NCBI GenBank assembly: GCA_017938795.1
Contig: JAGBAV010000012.1
Coordinates: 1-64,000, forward strand
Source: Clostridia bacterium
Lineage (GTDB): Bacteria > Bacillota > Clostridia > Christensenellales > Aristaeellaceae
Length of the DNA stretch: 64,000 nt
Direction: 5' to 3'
The notes under the pieces were generated by a model. It saw only the letters and a list, made by a program, of their open reading frames with translations. It had not been told where the DNA came from and did not search any database. The translations under genes were made by a program, and so were the position numbers. Below are positions 8,807-16,775 of the stretch, one piece after another; the stretch's first letter is position 1; the number at the start of each line of letters is the position of its first letter.

Positions 8807-9999
8807 GAACGACTGTACGGCAGAAGAAGGCTGAATGCACGGGCTGCGGCGCATGCGTCAGCGTATGCCCGAAGGCGGCAATCACGATGAAGGCGGACGA
8901 AGAGGGGTTTCTCTATCCGTCCGTTGATCCTGCGCTGTGCATCTCCTGCGATCTTTGCGAGAAAAAGTGCCCGGTCGGCCAGCCGCATGAGCCGCATGAT
9001 CAGAAGGTCATCGGCGCGCAGAACAAGGACGCCGATCTCAGGCGCGGGTCTTCCTCCGGCGGCGTGTTCACCGCTCTGGCGAAGAGCATGATCGCGCAGG
9101 GCGGCGTTGTTTTCGGCGCAGCCTTTGACGAGGAGATGAGGGTCGAGCATATCGGCGCATTTGACGAGGCGGATCTTGCCTTGATGCGCGGCTCCAAGTA
9201 TGTCCAGAGCGACAGTTCAGAGGCGATTGCCCATGCGAAGGCGCTGCTGGAACGCGGAATCCCCGTACTGTTTTCGGGAACGCCCTGTCAGATTGACGGC
9301 CTTCTCGCCTGCGTGAAGCCGCAGCATCAGGAGAGGCTGCTGACGGTGGATTTTGTCTGCCATGGCGTGCCGTCTCCGGGGGTGTTTGCCTCTTATCTGC
9401 GTGAGCTGGAGGCGAAGTACGGCAGCCGCGTGACAGGGTATACCTTCCGGGATAAGCGCTTCGGCTGGAAGAACTTTGCAGCGGTGGCGACCTTTGCGGA
9501 CGGTCAGGAGCATATCGGAACGCAGCTGGAGGAGCCGTATTTGCGCGGCTTCCTGAAGAATCTGTATCTGCGCCCGTCCTGCACGCAGTGCCACGATCTG
9601 CGCGGGGACAGGCGGCGGGCGGATATCACGATGGCGGATCTCTGGGGGGCGCAGGAGGCATGCCCGCATATGGACAACGATACGGGTCTGTCCCTGCTGA
9701 TGATCAATACGCCCAAGGGACGGAAGGCGATGGACGCCTGCGCGAGGGAATTGACGGTTTTCCCCATGCGCACGGAGAAGCTTCTGCGGTTTAATCCGAG
9801 CATTGAGAAGACGGCGGCTGTTCATGAAAAGCGCGCTGCGTTCTTCGCCGGATTCGCAAAGAATGGATTTGAGACGGAGGCTGTGGAGAAGCTGCTCGCC
9901 GGCCCTGGGCGGGTGGAGCGGATGATCCGTCGGATTGCGCACCTGCCCAAGGGAGCAATGCGCAGGCTGAGAGCGCTGCTGGCAAGGGTCAGAGGATAA
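8803..9999 (+). CDS. Coenzyme F420 hydrogenase/dehydrogenase beta-subunit-like iron-sulfur protein
   Basis: Two ferredoxin-type 4Fe-4S motifs lie at Cys12/15/18/22 and Cys46/49/52/56. They are followed by FrhB-like N- and C-terminal domains (GSSSGGVFTAL, FSGTPCQIDGL and further cysteines near 266-271). In polysaccharide loci of anaerobes, such genes commonly sit beside pyruvyl transferases; the role is presumably a flavin-dependent redox step on a glycan or its precursor, but the substrate is not established. 398 residues; ATGA overlap with the pyruvyl transferase gene. The organism need not make F420: the family name comes from the archaeal homologue. Confidence 0.85.
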   Translation: MRTTVRQKKAECTGCGACVSVCPKAAITMKADEEGFLYPSVDPALCISCDLCEKKCPVGQPHEPHDQKVIGAQNKDADLRRGSSSGGVFTALAKSMIAQGGVVFGAAFDEEMRVEHIGAFDEADLALMRGSKYVQSDSSEAIAHAKALLERGIPVLFSGTPCQIDGLLACVKPQHQERLLTVDFVCHGVPSPGVFASYLRELEAKYGSRVTGYTFRDKRFGWKNFAAVATFADGQEHIGTQLEEPYLRGFLKNLYLRPSCTQCHDLRGDRRRADITMADLWGAQEACPHMDNDTGLSLLMINTPKGRKAMDACARELTVFPMRTEKLLRFNPSIEKTAAVHEKRAAFFAGFAKNGFETEAVEKLLAGPGRVERMIRRIAHLPKGAMRRLRALLARVRG

Positions 10000-10035
10000 C
10001 AAAGTGCGATCCGCATTGGCGGACGGAGGATTCTT

Positions 10036-11427
10036 ATGAAGCGATTCAGGCGGGATGTGAACGGGATCACGCAGGGCGTCATCTGGCAGCAGCTGCTCCT
10101 GTTCTTTTTTCCGATTGTGCTGGGTACGTTTTTCCAGCAGCTGTACAACACGGCTGACGCCATCATCGTTGGCAAGACGGTCGGCAAGGAGGCGCTGGCG
10201 GCTGTCGGCGGTTCTACGGGCACGCTGATCAACCTGCTGGTGGGTTTCTTTGTCGGCGTGGCTTCCGGCGCGTCTGTGATTATCGCGCAGTACTACGGCG
10301 CACGCAAGGCGAAGGACATGAGCCGGGCTGTGCATACGGCGATTCTGCTGTGCACGATCTGCGGTGCGGCGCTCACAGTGGTGGGCATGATGATCGCCCC
10401 TGCGGTGCTGCATCTGATGGGCACGCCGGATGATGTGATGGCCTATGCCGTGCCGTATATCCGCGTCTACTTCCTCGGTATGATTCCGTCTCTTCTGTAC
10501 AATGTGGGCTCCGGCATCCTGCGGGCGACGGGCGATTCCCGCAGACCGATGGTGTTCCTGATCTGCGCGGCGATGGCCAATGTCGTGCTGGATGTGCTGT
10601 TTGTCATGGGCTTTGGCCTTGGTACAGCGGGCGCCGGTATCGCGACGGTGCTCTCGCAGGTGCTCAGTGCTTCGCTGGTGATGGCGACGCTTATGCGCTC
10701 GCATCAGCCGTATCAGGTCTCGCTCAGCAAGCTTGCGCTTGACGGCGGTATGCTGATGCAGATTGTGAAGATCGGCCTGCCGGCCGGTCTGCAGTCGGTC
10801 ATGTATTCCTTGTCCAATATCATCATTCAGGCGGGCGTCAACAGCTTCGGCACGGACGTCATTGCTGCGTGGACGGCATATGGCAAGGTGGATGGCCTGT
10901 TCTGGATGACGGTCAGCGCATTCGGCGTGGCGATCACGACATTCGCCGGGCAGAACTTTGGCGCAGGCCAGATTGCGCGGATGAAGAAGAGCGTCCGCGT
11001 CTGCATGGGCATGTCGGCCGGAACGACGATCTTCATGAGCACGATTCTGCTGCTCTTTGGCCGTGCGCTGCTGGGGATGTTCACGGATGACGCGCATGTC
11101 CTGGATACCGGCTATGGGATCATGAAGCTGATTGTTCCGACGTACATTGCGTATATTTCCATTGAGATTCTCTCCGGCGCGATGCGAGGCACAGGCGATT
11201 CCCTGATGCCGACGATCATGACGCTGACGGGCGTGTGCCTGATGCGCGTGTTCTGGGTGGGCGTTGTGCTGCCGGCAAACAGGAGCCTGACGGTACTCCT
11301 GATGAGCTATCCGATCACATGGGTGATCACATCGGCGATGTTCATCGTGTACTATCTGCGCGGTAATTGGCTGCGCAGGCGGATCGCAGCGGCGGGCATT
11401 CGCTGCGTGGAGGAGGAGAATACATAA
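10036..11427 (+). CDS. MATE family transporter / possible glycan flippase
   Basis: The 463-residue integral membrane protein has about twelve hydrophobic segments in two similar halves (for example FFFPIVLGTFFQQLYNTADA near residue 21 and GLPAGLQSVMYSLSN near 250), as in the MATE branch of the MVF superfamily. MATE proteins export drugs or metabolites with Na+ or H+; related MVF members (Wzx, MurJ) flip lipid-linked glycans. Its place at the end of the polysaccharide cluster makes a link with that pathway possible, though the sequence itself looks like an ordinary NorM/DinF-type MATE. It lies 36 bases after the iron-sulfur gene, with GGAGGA before the start. Confidence 0.9.
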   Translation: MKRFRRDVNGITQGVIWQQLLLFFFPIVLGTFFQQLYNTADAIIVGKTVGKEALAAVGGSTGTLINLLVGFFVGVASGASVIIAQYYGARKAKDMSRAVHTAILLCTICGAALTVVGMMIAPAVLHLMGTPDDVMAYAVPYIRVYFLGMIPSLLYNVGSGILRATGDSRRPMVFLICAAMANVVLDVLFVMGFGLGTAGAGIATVLSQVLSASLVMATLMRSHQPYQVSLSKLALDGGMLMQIVKIGLPAGLQSVMYSLSNIIIQAGVNSFGTDVIAAWTAYGKVDGLFWMTVSAFGVAITTFAGQNFGAGQIARMKKSVRVCMGMSAGTTIFMSTILLLFGRALLGMFTDDAHVLDTGYGIMKLIVPTYIAYISIEILSGAMRGTGDSLMPTIMTLTGVCLMRVFWVGVVLPANRSLTVLLMSYPITWVITSAMFIVYYLRGNWLRRRIAAAGIRCVEEENT

Positions 11428-11450
11428 GAGCGGCAGAAGGAGGCGGACAG

Positions 11451-13745
11451 ATGGAGCGTATCGGGGTGTTCCTGCTGCCTGTCCGCCGCCGCTTGCTGGT
11501 CGTTATCGTGGGATGGCTGTGCGGGATCTATGCCGCGCAGCTTGCGGCGCTCCCCATGGGCGTTGCTGTGATGGTCTGTGCGCTTCTGGGGGCTGCGGCG
11601 GTGATTTCCTGCCTGCAGCACAGGAGCGCGCTGCTTTATTGTGTGCTGCTGAGCGTGCTGGCCGGAAATGCGTACGCAGGCATGCAGCTCGGGCAGAAGG
11701 ATTTCCCGACGGCATACGGTGTGCATATTGAGGGGTCTGTCTGTGCCATCGAATCCGGCTACCGTGTGATGCTGCGCGATGTGACGGCGGACGGCGTGAA
11801 GCTGACTCGCCGCGCGGTTGTCACGCTGATGACCGGGGAGGAAGAGACACGTACTGAGGCGATGGTCGGGCAGAGAATCATTGGCACGGGTCGTCTGTTC
11901 GCGCAGGAAGAAGCGAGGAACCCCGGCGCGTCAAACGCAAGGATTCGTGCACTGAGTGAAGGATATGAGCTATCCGGCTACATTCTGCCCGGATGGACGG
12001 CTGAGGGAAAGCGCATGTTCTCTCTGCGTGAATGGATCCGCGGTCTGCGGACGTCGCTGCTGGAGGCCATGGAGAGGGTGTTCGGCGAGCATGCGCCATT
12101 CTTTCAGGCGGTCATGCTGGGCGAGCGGGATGAGCTTGACGCAGATCTGGTGGAGGCCATGCAGCTGACGGGCACCGTGCATATCCTGACGGTATCCGGC
12201 CTGCATATGACGATCATCGCCGGTGCGGCGTCGTGGCTGCTGCGGCATACCGGCCTGAGCCGCTGGGCCTGTCTTGCGGCGGAGGCTCTGCTTCTGTCGT
12301 TCTTCACTGCCCTGACCGGCGGCGCGGCAGGTACGCTTCGGGCGATGTGCATGGCGCTGATGCGTACCCTGGCCAGATGCTGCGGCCGATCCTACGATTC
12401 GCTGACGGCGCTTGCTGTGTCTGCCGCCGTGATCACTTTGGCGAATCCAGTACAGGCATTGACGGTGTCGTTCCAGATGTCGTATTTCATTGTGCTGGGG
12501 ATTGTGCTGCTTTCACGCAATGCAGACCGCCTGATGCGGGGCGTGCCGGATGCGCCGCTGCTGCGCGAGGCGGCGTCCGGCATATGGATTGGCTTTACAG
12601 CGCAGCTGGCAGCAGTTCCGATCAATCTGGTGTATTATGGTTTTCTTCCTGTACTTGGCCTGCCGATGAATCTGCTGACCAGCGCATGCGTTCCCGTGAT
12701 GATGCTTGCCGGATGGATTCTGCTGCCGATCGGTGTTCTTGTGCCGGAATTGTGCGTGATCCCGGCGCAGTGTATCGGGCAGGCCGCTGCGCTGTTTGAG
12801 CGGCTGTGCCTGTCTGTCGGTGCGCTGCGCTATGCGATTCTCCGCCTGCCTGCGCCGCATGCGCTGACGCTCGTCCTGCTGATCGCTTCTGCAGCGCTGA
12901 TCAGCCGAAGGATACGCTTCGGGCGCGGGAATGCGGTTTGTGCCGCAGCTGTTGTCGGGTTGTTTGCTGCGCTTTACATGCCGCGGTTTGATCCTGCGCC
13001 GCGCTATGTCCAGCTGGATGTCGGTCAGGGCGACTGCGCTGTGCTGCGCAGCGGCAGGCATGCCGTGCTCATGGATGTTGGCCCGGCGTACTGCTATGAC
13101 GCGCTCCGCTATCTGCGTCATGAGGGATTGTTTGTCGATGCGGTGATCCTCTCGCATCTTGATGAGGATCATGCCGGTGCGCTGAGCACGCTGATCCGCT
13201 CGGAGATCTCTGTGCCATCGGTTGTGATCGCTGAAGGCGCGCTTCGTGATGCGGATTCTGCAGTCGTGACGGACGCGCTTGCTCTGGCGGAGAGTAAGGG
13301 GATTTCGCTGCGCGCGGTCGATGCGGGCGATCGGCTGAGCCTGTCGTGGTTGCAGGCGGAGGTGCTTTCGCCGCCGCCGGGTATTGAGGGCAGCAATGAA
13401 CGGTCGCTGCTTCTCCATGCGCAGATCGCCGGGAAGCATATCCTCATGACGGGTGACCTGCCGGCAGAGTGTGAGCCGGAGGTGCTGCCGGATTGCGACA
13501 TCCTCAAGGTTGCGCATCACGGCAGCAAGAATGCGACAAGCGCTGCGCTGCTGGCGATGACAAGCCCGGAGTGTGCGGTGATCAGCGTTGGGGCGGGCAA
13601 TGCATATGGTCATCCCTCCCCGCGGGTGCTTGATGATCTTGCTGCGGTGGATGCACATGTATACAGAACGGATCAATCCGGCTGTATCACGCTGTGGCTG
13701 GATGAGGACATCCGCGCGCAGACGTATATTCATGCCGTGGAATGA
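11451..13745 (+). CDS. comEC: ComEC/Rec2 family DNA-uptake channel protein
   Basis: The 764-residue protein has three recognisable parts: N-terminal hydrophobic segments with an OB-like region, a competence domain with the family motif LTVSGLHMTI (~248) and many membrane helices, and a C-terminal metallo-beta-lactamase domain (LDVGQGDCAVL, SHLDEDHAGAL, VAHHGSKNAT). ComEC carries single-stranded DNA across the membrane during transformation, and the last domain is thought to degrade the other strand. AGGAGG at 11438-11443 selects ATG 11451. No other competence genes are in the window, and comEC is common in clostridia not known to be transformable. Confidence 0.95.
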   Translation: MERIGVFLLPVRRRLLVVIVGWLCGIYAAQLAALPMGVAVMVCALLGAAAVISCLQHRSALLYCVLLSVLAGNAYAGMQLGQKDFPTAYGVHIEGSVCAIESGYRVMLRDVTADGVKLTRRAVVTLMTGEEETRTEAMVGQRIIGTGRLFAQEEARNPGASNARIRALSEGYELSGYILPGWTAEGKRMFSLREWIRGLRTSLLEAMERVFGEHAPFFQAVMLGERDELDADLVEAMQLTGTVHILTVSGLHMTIIAGAASWLLRHTGLSRWACLAAEALLLSFFTALTGGAAGTLRAMCMALMRTLARCCGRSYDSLTALAVSAAVITLANPVQALTVSFQMSYFIVLGIVLLSRNADRLMRGVPDAPLLREAASGIWIGFTAQLAAVPINLVYYGFLPVLGLPMNLLTSACVPVMMLAGWILLPIGVLVPELCVIPAQCIGQAAALFERLCLSVGALRYAILRLPAPHALTLVLLIASAALISRRIRFGRGNAVCAAAVVGLFAALYMPRFDPAPRYVQLDVGQGDCAVLRSGRHAVLMDVGPAYCYDALRYLRHEGLFVDAVILSHLDEDHAGALSTLIRSEISVPSVVIAEGALRDADSAVVTDALALAESKGISLRAVDAGDRLSLSWLQAEVLSPPPGIEGSNERSLLLHAQIAGKHILMTGDLPAECEPEVLPDCDILKVAHHGSKNATSAALLAMTSPECAVISVGAGNAYGHPSPRVLDDLAAVDAHVYRTDQSGCITLWLDEDIRAQTYIHAVE

Positions 13746-13799
13746 ATCTGCATAAGGCACATATACTGTATCACAATCATCGTGACGGAGTGTGAAGGT

Positions 13800-14666
13800 A
13801 TGGTGCCTGAGAGAACGGAACGGATGCTGCAGATTATCCGTGTGAATACCAGCGATATCGGCATCGGCGTCTGGTCAATTGCTCCGGAGGATTCTCTTGC
13901 ATTGCTGATGGCGTCCATTGCAAGGCATGGGCTCCTGCAACCCGTTGTTCTGCGGCCGACGGGCTATGGCGGTCGGTATATGCTGGTCTGCGGGGGACGC
14001 AGACTGGAGGCGTGCAGGCGGCTTGGAATGAAGCAGATTGACGCTGTGCTCGTGGAGGCGGATGCGCATGAGGCGATTGCCATCAGCATGGAGGCGCATC
14101 ATACGGCGCGCAGCGTTCATTTTCTTGAGGAGGCTGAGGCCATCCGCGGGCATGGAGGCATGCGCCTCTCGCGCTGCAGTGCGCTGAGCGACGCCTTTTT
14201 CGCGCGGAGGCTGCGTCTGCTTGACATGGGGCAGCGCGTTTGCGGGGCTGTGCGCCGTGCCGGGATGGGTATGGGGCAGGCGGAGCCGCTGCTGATGATT
14301 TCCGGGGAGGCGCGCAGGCTGGAGGCGGCAATGCTGATCGCCCAGCGTGAGCTGACGCCATGGCAGGCGCGGCGTCTGATCTGCGGCGGGAGGCGCAGCA
14401 GACGGCTTCACATTACGGGAGCAGATGGAAAGACGGCGCTGGCTGCGGCCAAAGAGGCGCTTTACAGTATCTGTGCGGAGCTGACGGAGGCGGGCTGTGA
14501 TGCTGCTGTGGGGATCCATGCAGAGGCGGATGAGATGACCGTGCGCATGACCGTCCGCACGAAGGCAGCTGCGCAGCCTGTGCAGCCGCAGGAACAGGGC
14601 AGGAAAAGGCGAAGACGCATCGAAATGGATAAGCAGGATGAATGCCGGAGGGATACGGATGAATGA
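13800..14666 (+). CDS. Divergent ParB/Noc-like protein
   Basis: The 288-residue protein resembles the ParB N-terminal domain: SIARHGLLQPVVLRP, the GGRRLEACRRLG phosphate-binding motif, then a helical region. The second ParB motif, normally ENLQR, is here in the segment MEAHHTARSVHFLEEAEAI and is strongly altered, so CTP binding or hydrolysis may be lost. The C terminus is basic. There is no parA partner; the gene stands between comEC and tadA and overlaps tadA by 8 bases. GTG 13782 would extend the frame, but only ATG 13800 has a spaced GGAG (13787-13790). Role unknown: chromosome organisation, nucleoid occlusion or transcription control are all possible. Confidence 0.72.
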   Translation: MVPERTERMLQIIRVNTSDIGIGVWSIAPEDSLALLMASIARHGLLQPVVLRPTGYGGRYMLVCGGRRLEACRRLGMKQIDAVLVEADAHEAIAISMEAHHTARSVHFLEEAEAIRGHGGMRLSRCSALSDAFFARRLRLLDMGQRVCGAVRRAGMGMGQAEPLLMISGEARRLEAAMLIAQRELTPWQARRLICGGRRSRRLHITGADGKTALAAAKEALYSICAELTEAGCDAAVGIHAEADEMTVRMTVRTKAAAQPVQPQEQGRKRRRRIEMDKQDECRRDTDE

Positions 14667-15111
14667 CAGGGAGCGATATATGGCGATGGCGCTGGAGGAA
14701 GCAGAGGCTGCGCTTGCACAGGGCGATGTACCGGTTGGCGCGGTGATCGTCTGCGGCGGTGAGGTGATTGCCCGCGCGCATAACGAGAGGGAACTGACGG
14801 GCGACCCGACGGCGCATGCCGAGGTGCTTGCCCTGCGAAGGGCAGCAAAGCGGCTTGGCCGCCGCAGGCTGCAGGGATGTTCGCTTTATGTGACGCTGGA
14901 GCCTTGCCCGATGTGTGCCGGTGCGCTGGTGATGGCCGGGGTGGACGAGGTATGCTTCGGCGCTTATGACGAGAGATGCGGCTGCGCCGGCAGCCTGTAT
15001 GCGCTGACGGAGGATCCTGCATTCGGTCACTGTGCACAGGCGTTGGGAGGCCTGATGGAGGATGCGTGTACGCAGCAGCTCAAGGCCTTCTTTGAACAGT
15101 GCAGAGAGTGA
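14659..15111 (+). CDS. tadA: tRNA-specific adenosine deaminase TadA
   Basis: The 150-residue cytidine-deaminase-fold enzyme converts adenosine 34 to inosine in the tRNA-Arg(ACG) anticodon. The zinc ligands and catalytic acid are plain: HAE at 53-55 and PCPMC with Cys83 and Cys86. GGAGGGA at 14647-14653 fits ATG 14659; an in-frame ATG at 14638 lies inside the ParB-like gene and has no site. A terminator follows. Confidence 0.95.
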   Translation: MNDRERYMAMALEEAEAALAQGDVPVGAVIVCGGEVIARAHNERELTGDPTAHAEVLALRRAAKRLGRRRLQGCSLYVTLEPCPMCAGALVMAGVDEVCFGAYDERCGCAGSLYALTEDPAFGHCAQALGGLMEDACTQQLKAFFEQCRE

Positions 15112-15116
15112 TGCAG

Positions 15117-15156
15117 AAAACGCCGCGCGCGGCAGGGTGCGCAGCGTTTTTGTTTT
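15117..15156 (+). terminator. Rho-independent terminator after tadA
   Basis: A long stem (AAAACGC with GCGTTTT outside, a mismatch, then GCGCGC with G-U pairing inside) runs from 15117 to about 15150 and is followed by TTTTTGTTTT. Confidence 0.85.
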
Positions 15157-15283
15157 GGTCAGGCACCAGCCTTCGATGCGGGCATGGAACGGCAGATAAT
15201 GAAATGAAGAGGAAGCAGGAGCGGGCGTTTTCTGCACTGCCCGGATGATATGGGCGGCAGGGAAAGACTTCCGGGCATAATTT
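15157..15283. other. Intergenic region with no recognisable gene
   Basis: There is no ORF with a ribosome binding site on either strand and no SRP RNA signature, although ffs often follows tadA in Firmicutes. The sequence is unremarkable until the lysA promoter region. Confidence 0.4.
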
Positions 15284-15298
15284 ATGCCATACCGTCTT
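15284..15298. promoter_or_regulatory. Perfect dyad upstream of the lysA promoter
   Basis: GGCATAA-T-TTATGCC is a perfect 7-bp inverted repeat that runs up to the -35 hexamer. Its place fits an activator or repressor site. The cognate regulator is unknown. Confidence 0.45.
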
Positions 15299-15326
15299 GA
15301 CAAGCGCAGTATGGCGAAGGTATATT
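15297..15326 (+). promoter_or_regulatory. Sigma-A promoter of lysA
   Basis: TTGACA (15297-15302), an 18-bp spacer and TATATT (15321-15326). The predicted leader of about 86 bases contains a perfect 14-base palindrome (15352-15365) and a 7-bp hairpin (15389-15405) directly before the ribosome binding site. Confidence 0.82.
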
Positions 15327-15388
15327 TGTATGCATAACGCTGAGGGCGTATCGGGCAGCTGCCCGCATATCCCTGAAAGACAGAGGAA

Positions 15389-15405
15389 TCTGCCGCAACG
15401 GCAGA
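15389..15405 (+). promoter_or_regulatory. Hairpin directly before the lysA ribosome binding site
   Basis: TCTGCCG-CAA-CGGCAGA forms a perfect 7-bp stem whose 3' arm ends at 15405, two bases before the GAGG used by lysA (15408-15411). It may influence translation initiation. It does not resemble a lysine riboswitch. Confidence 0.4.
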
Positions 15406-15418
15406 GCGAGGTAACATC

Positions 15419-16681
15419 ATGAGTGAAAAGAAACCGTTCATCACCCTTGAACAGGCGAAGCGCATCAAGGCGGAGTATCCGACGCCTTTTCATATTTACG
15501 ACGAGGCGGGGATCCGCCGAACGGCTCGCGCGCTGAATCAGGCGTTCGCGTGGAACAAGGGTTTCCGCGAGTATTTCGCTGTGAAGGCGACACCGAATCC
15601 CGCAATTCTGCAGATCCTGCGCGAAGAGGGCTGCGGTGTGGACTGCTCCTCGGAGACGGAGCTGATGCTGAGCAAGGCGTGCGGCTTCAGCGGCGAGGAG
15701 ATCATGTATTCCTCCAATAATACGCCCGGGCATGAGTATGCACGCGCGCATGCACAGGGCGCGATCATCAATCTGGACGACTATACCCTGATTGAGACAA
15801 TGGAGGAGGCGATCGGCGTTCCTTCCGTGATCAGCTGCCGCTACAATCCGGGCGGCGAGTTCTCTATCGGCAACAGGATCATGGATCAGCCGAAGGATGC
15901 CAAGTACGGTATGACCCGCGCACAGCTGACGCAGGCCTACCGCGAGCTGATGCAGAAGGGCGCGAAGGACTTTGGTCTTCATGCTTTCCTTGCGTCGAAT
16001 ACACTGACCAACGCGTACTATCCGACGCTGGCGCGGATTCTCTTTGAGACGGCTGTGGATCTGCACAGGGAGACCGGCGCGCATATCGCTTTCATCAATC
16101 TGTCCGGCGGTGTGGGCGTGCCCTATCGTCCGGAGGATACGGAGAATGACATCGCAGCCATCGGCGAGGGTGTGCGTATTGCCTATGAAGAGGTGCTCGT
16201 CCCGGCGGGTATGGGCGACGTGCGCATCTTCACGGAGCTTGGCCGCTTCATGCTTGCGCCCAACGGCGCCGTGGTGACCGAGGCCATCCACGAAAAGCAT
16301 ACCTATAAGGAGTACATCGGCGTGGATGCCTGCGCCTGCAACCTGATGCGCCCGGCGATGTACGGCGCGTACCACCATATCACCATCCTTGGCAAGGAGC
16401 ATGCTGAGGCGGATCATCTGTATGATATCGTCGGCAGCCTGTGCGAGAACAACGATAAGTTTGCCATTGACAGGAAGCTCCCGCAGATTGACCGCGGCGA
16501 CATTCTCTATATCCATGATACGGGTGCGCACGGTTTCTCCATGGGCTACAACTATAACGGTAAGCTGCGCAGCGCGGAAATCCTGCTGCAGGAGGATGGA
16601 AGCGTGCGCCTGATCCGCCGTGCGGAGACGCCTGCGGACTACTTCGCAACGTTTGACTTTATGAATCTGCAGCTTGATTGA
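15419..16681 (+). CDS. lysA: Diaminopimelate decarboxylase
   Basis: The 420-residue PLP enzyme makes L-lysine from meso-diaminopimelate, the last step of the pathway. The PLP lysine is Lys56 in YFAVKATPN; the glycine-rich phosphate site (NLSGGVGVPY), the ELGRFM segment, the substrate-binding CENNDKF and the HDTGAHGFSMGYNYNG motif follow in the family order. It has its own promoter and terminator, so it is expressed apart from asd and dapA, which lie ~28 kb away. GAGG at 15408-15411 sets the start. Confidence 0.94.
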   Translation: MSEKKPFITLEQAKRIKAEYPTPFHIYDEAGIRRTARALNQAFAWNKGFREYFAVKATPNPAILQILREEGCGVDCSSETELMLSKACGFSGEEIMYSSNNTPGHEYARAHAQGAIINLDDYTLIETMEEAIGVPSVISCRYNPGGEFSIGNRIMDQPKDAKYGMTRAQLTQAYRELMQKGAKDFGLHAFLASNTLTNAYYPTLARILFETAVDLHRETGAHIAFINLSGGVGVPYRPEDTENDIAAIGEGVRIAYEEVLVPAGMGDVRIFTELGRFMLAPNGAVVTEAIHEKHTYKEYIGVDACACNLMRPAMYGAYHHITILGKEHAEADHLYDIVGSLCENNDKFAIDRKLPQIDRGDILYIHDTGAHGFSMGYNYNGKLRSAEILLQEDGSVRLIRRAETPADYFATFDFMNLQLD

Positions 16682-16737
16682 GCCGCGGGGGATGGAAGGA
16701 TCGGCGGGTAAGCGATGCGCCGTCCCAAAACATGAAA

Positions 16738-16773
16738 AAACAGCGGCGATGCAATAGCATGCAGCCGCTGTTT
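16738..16773. terminator. Bidirectional terminator between lysA and the serine hydrolase
   Basis: AAACAGCGGC pairs with GCCGCTGTTT around an inner GATGC/GCATGC hairpin. A-rich and T-rich flanks serve both strands; the two genes converge here. Confidence 0.88.
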
Positions 16774-16775
16774 GC

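Noticed and set aside
15157..15418. Lysine riboswitch or SRP RNA before lysA / after tadA
   Set aside because: None of the conserved core motifs of either RNA is present.
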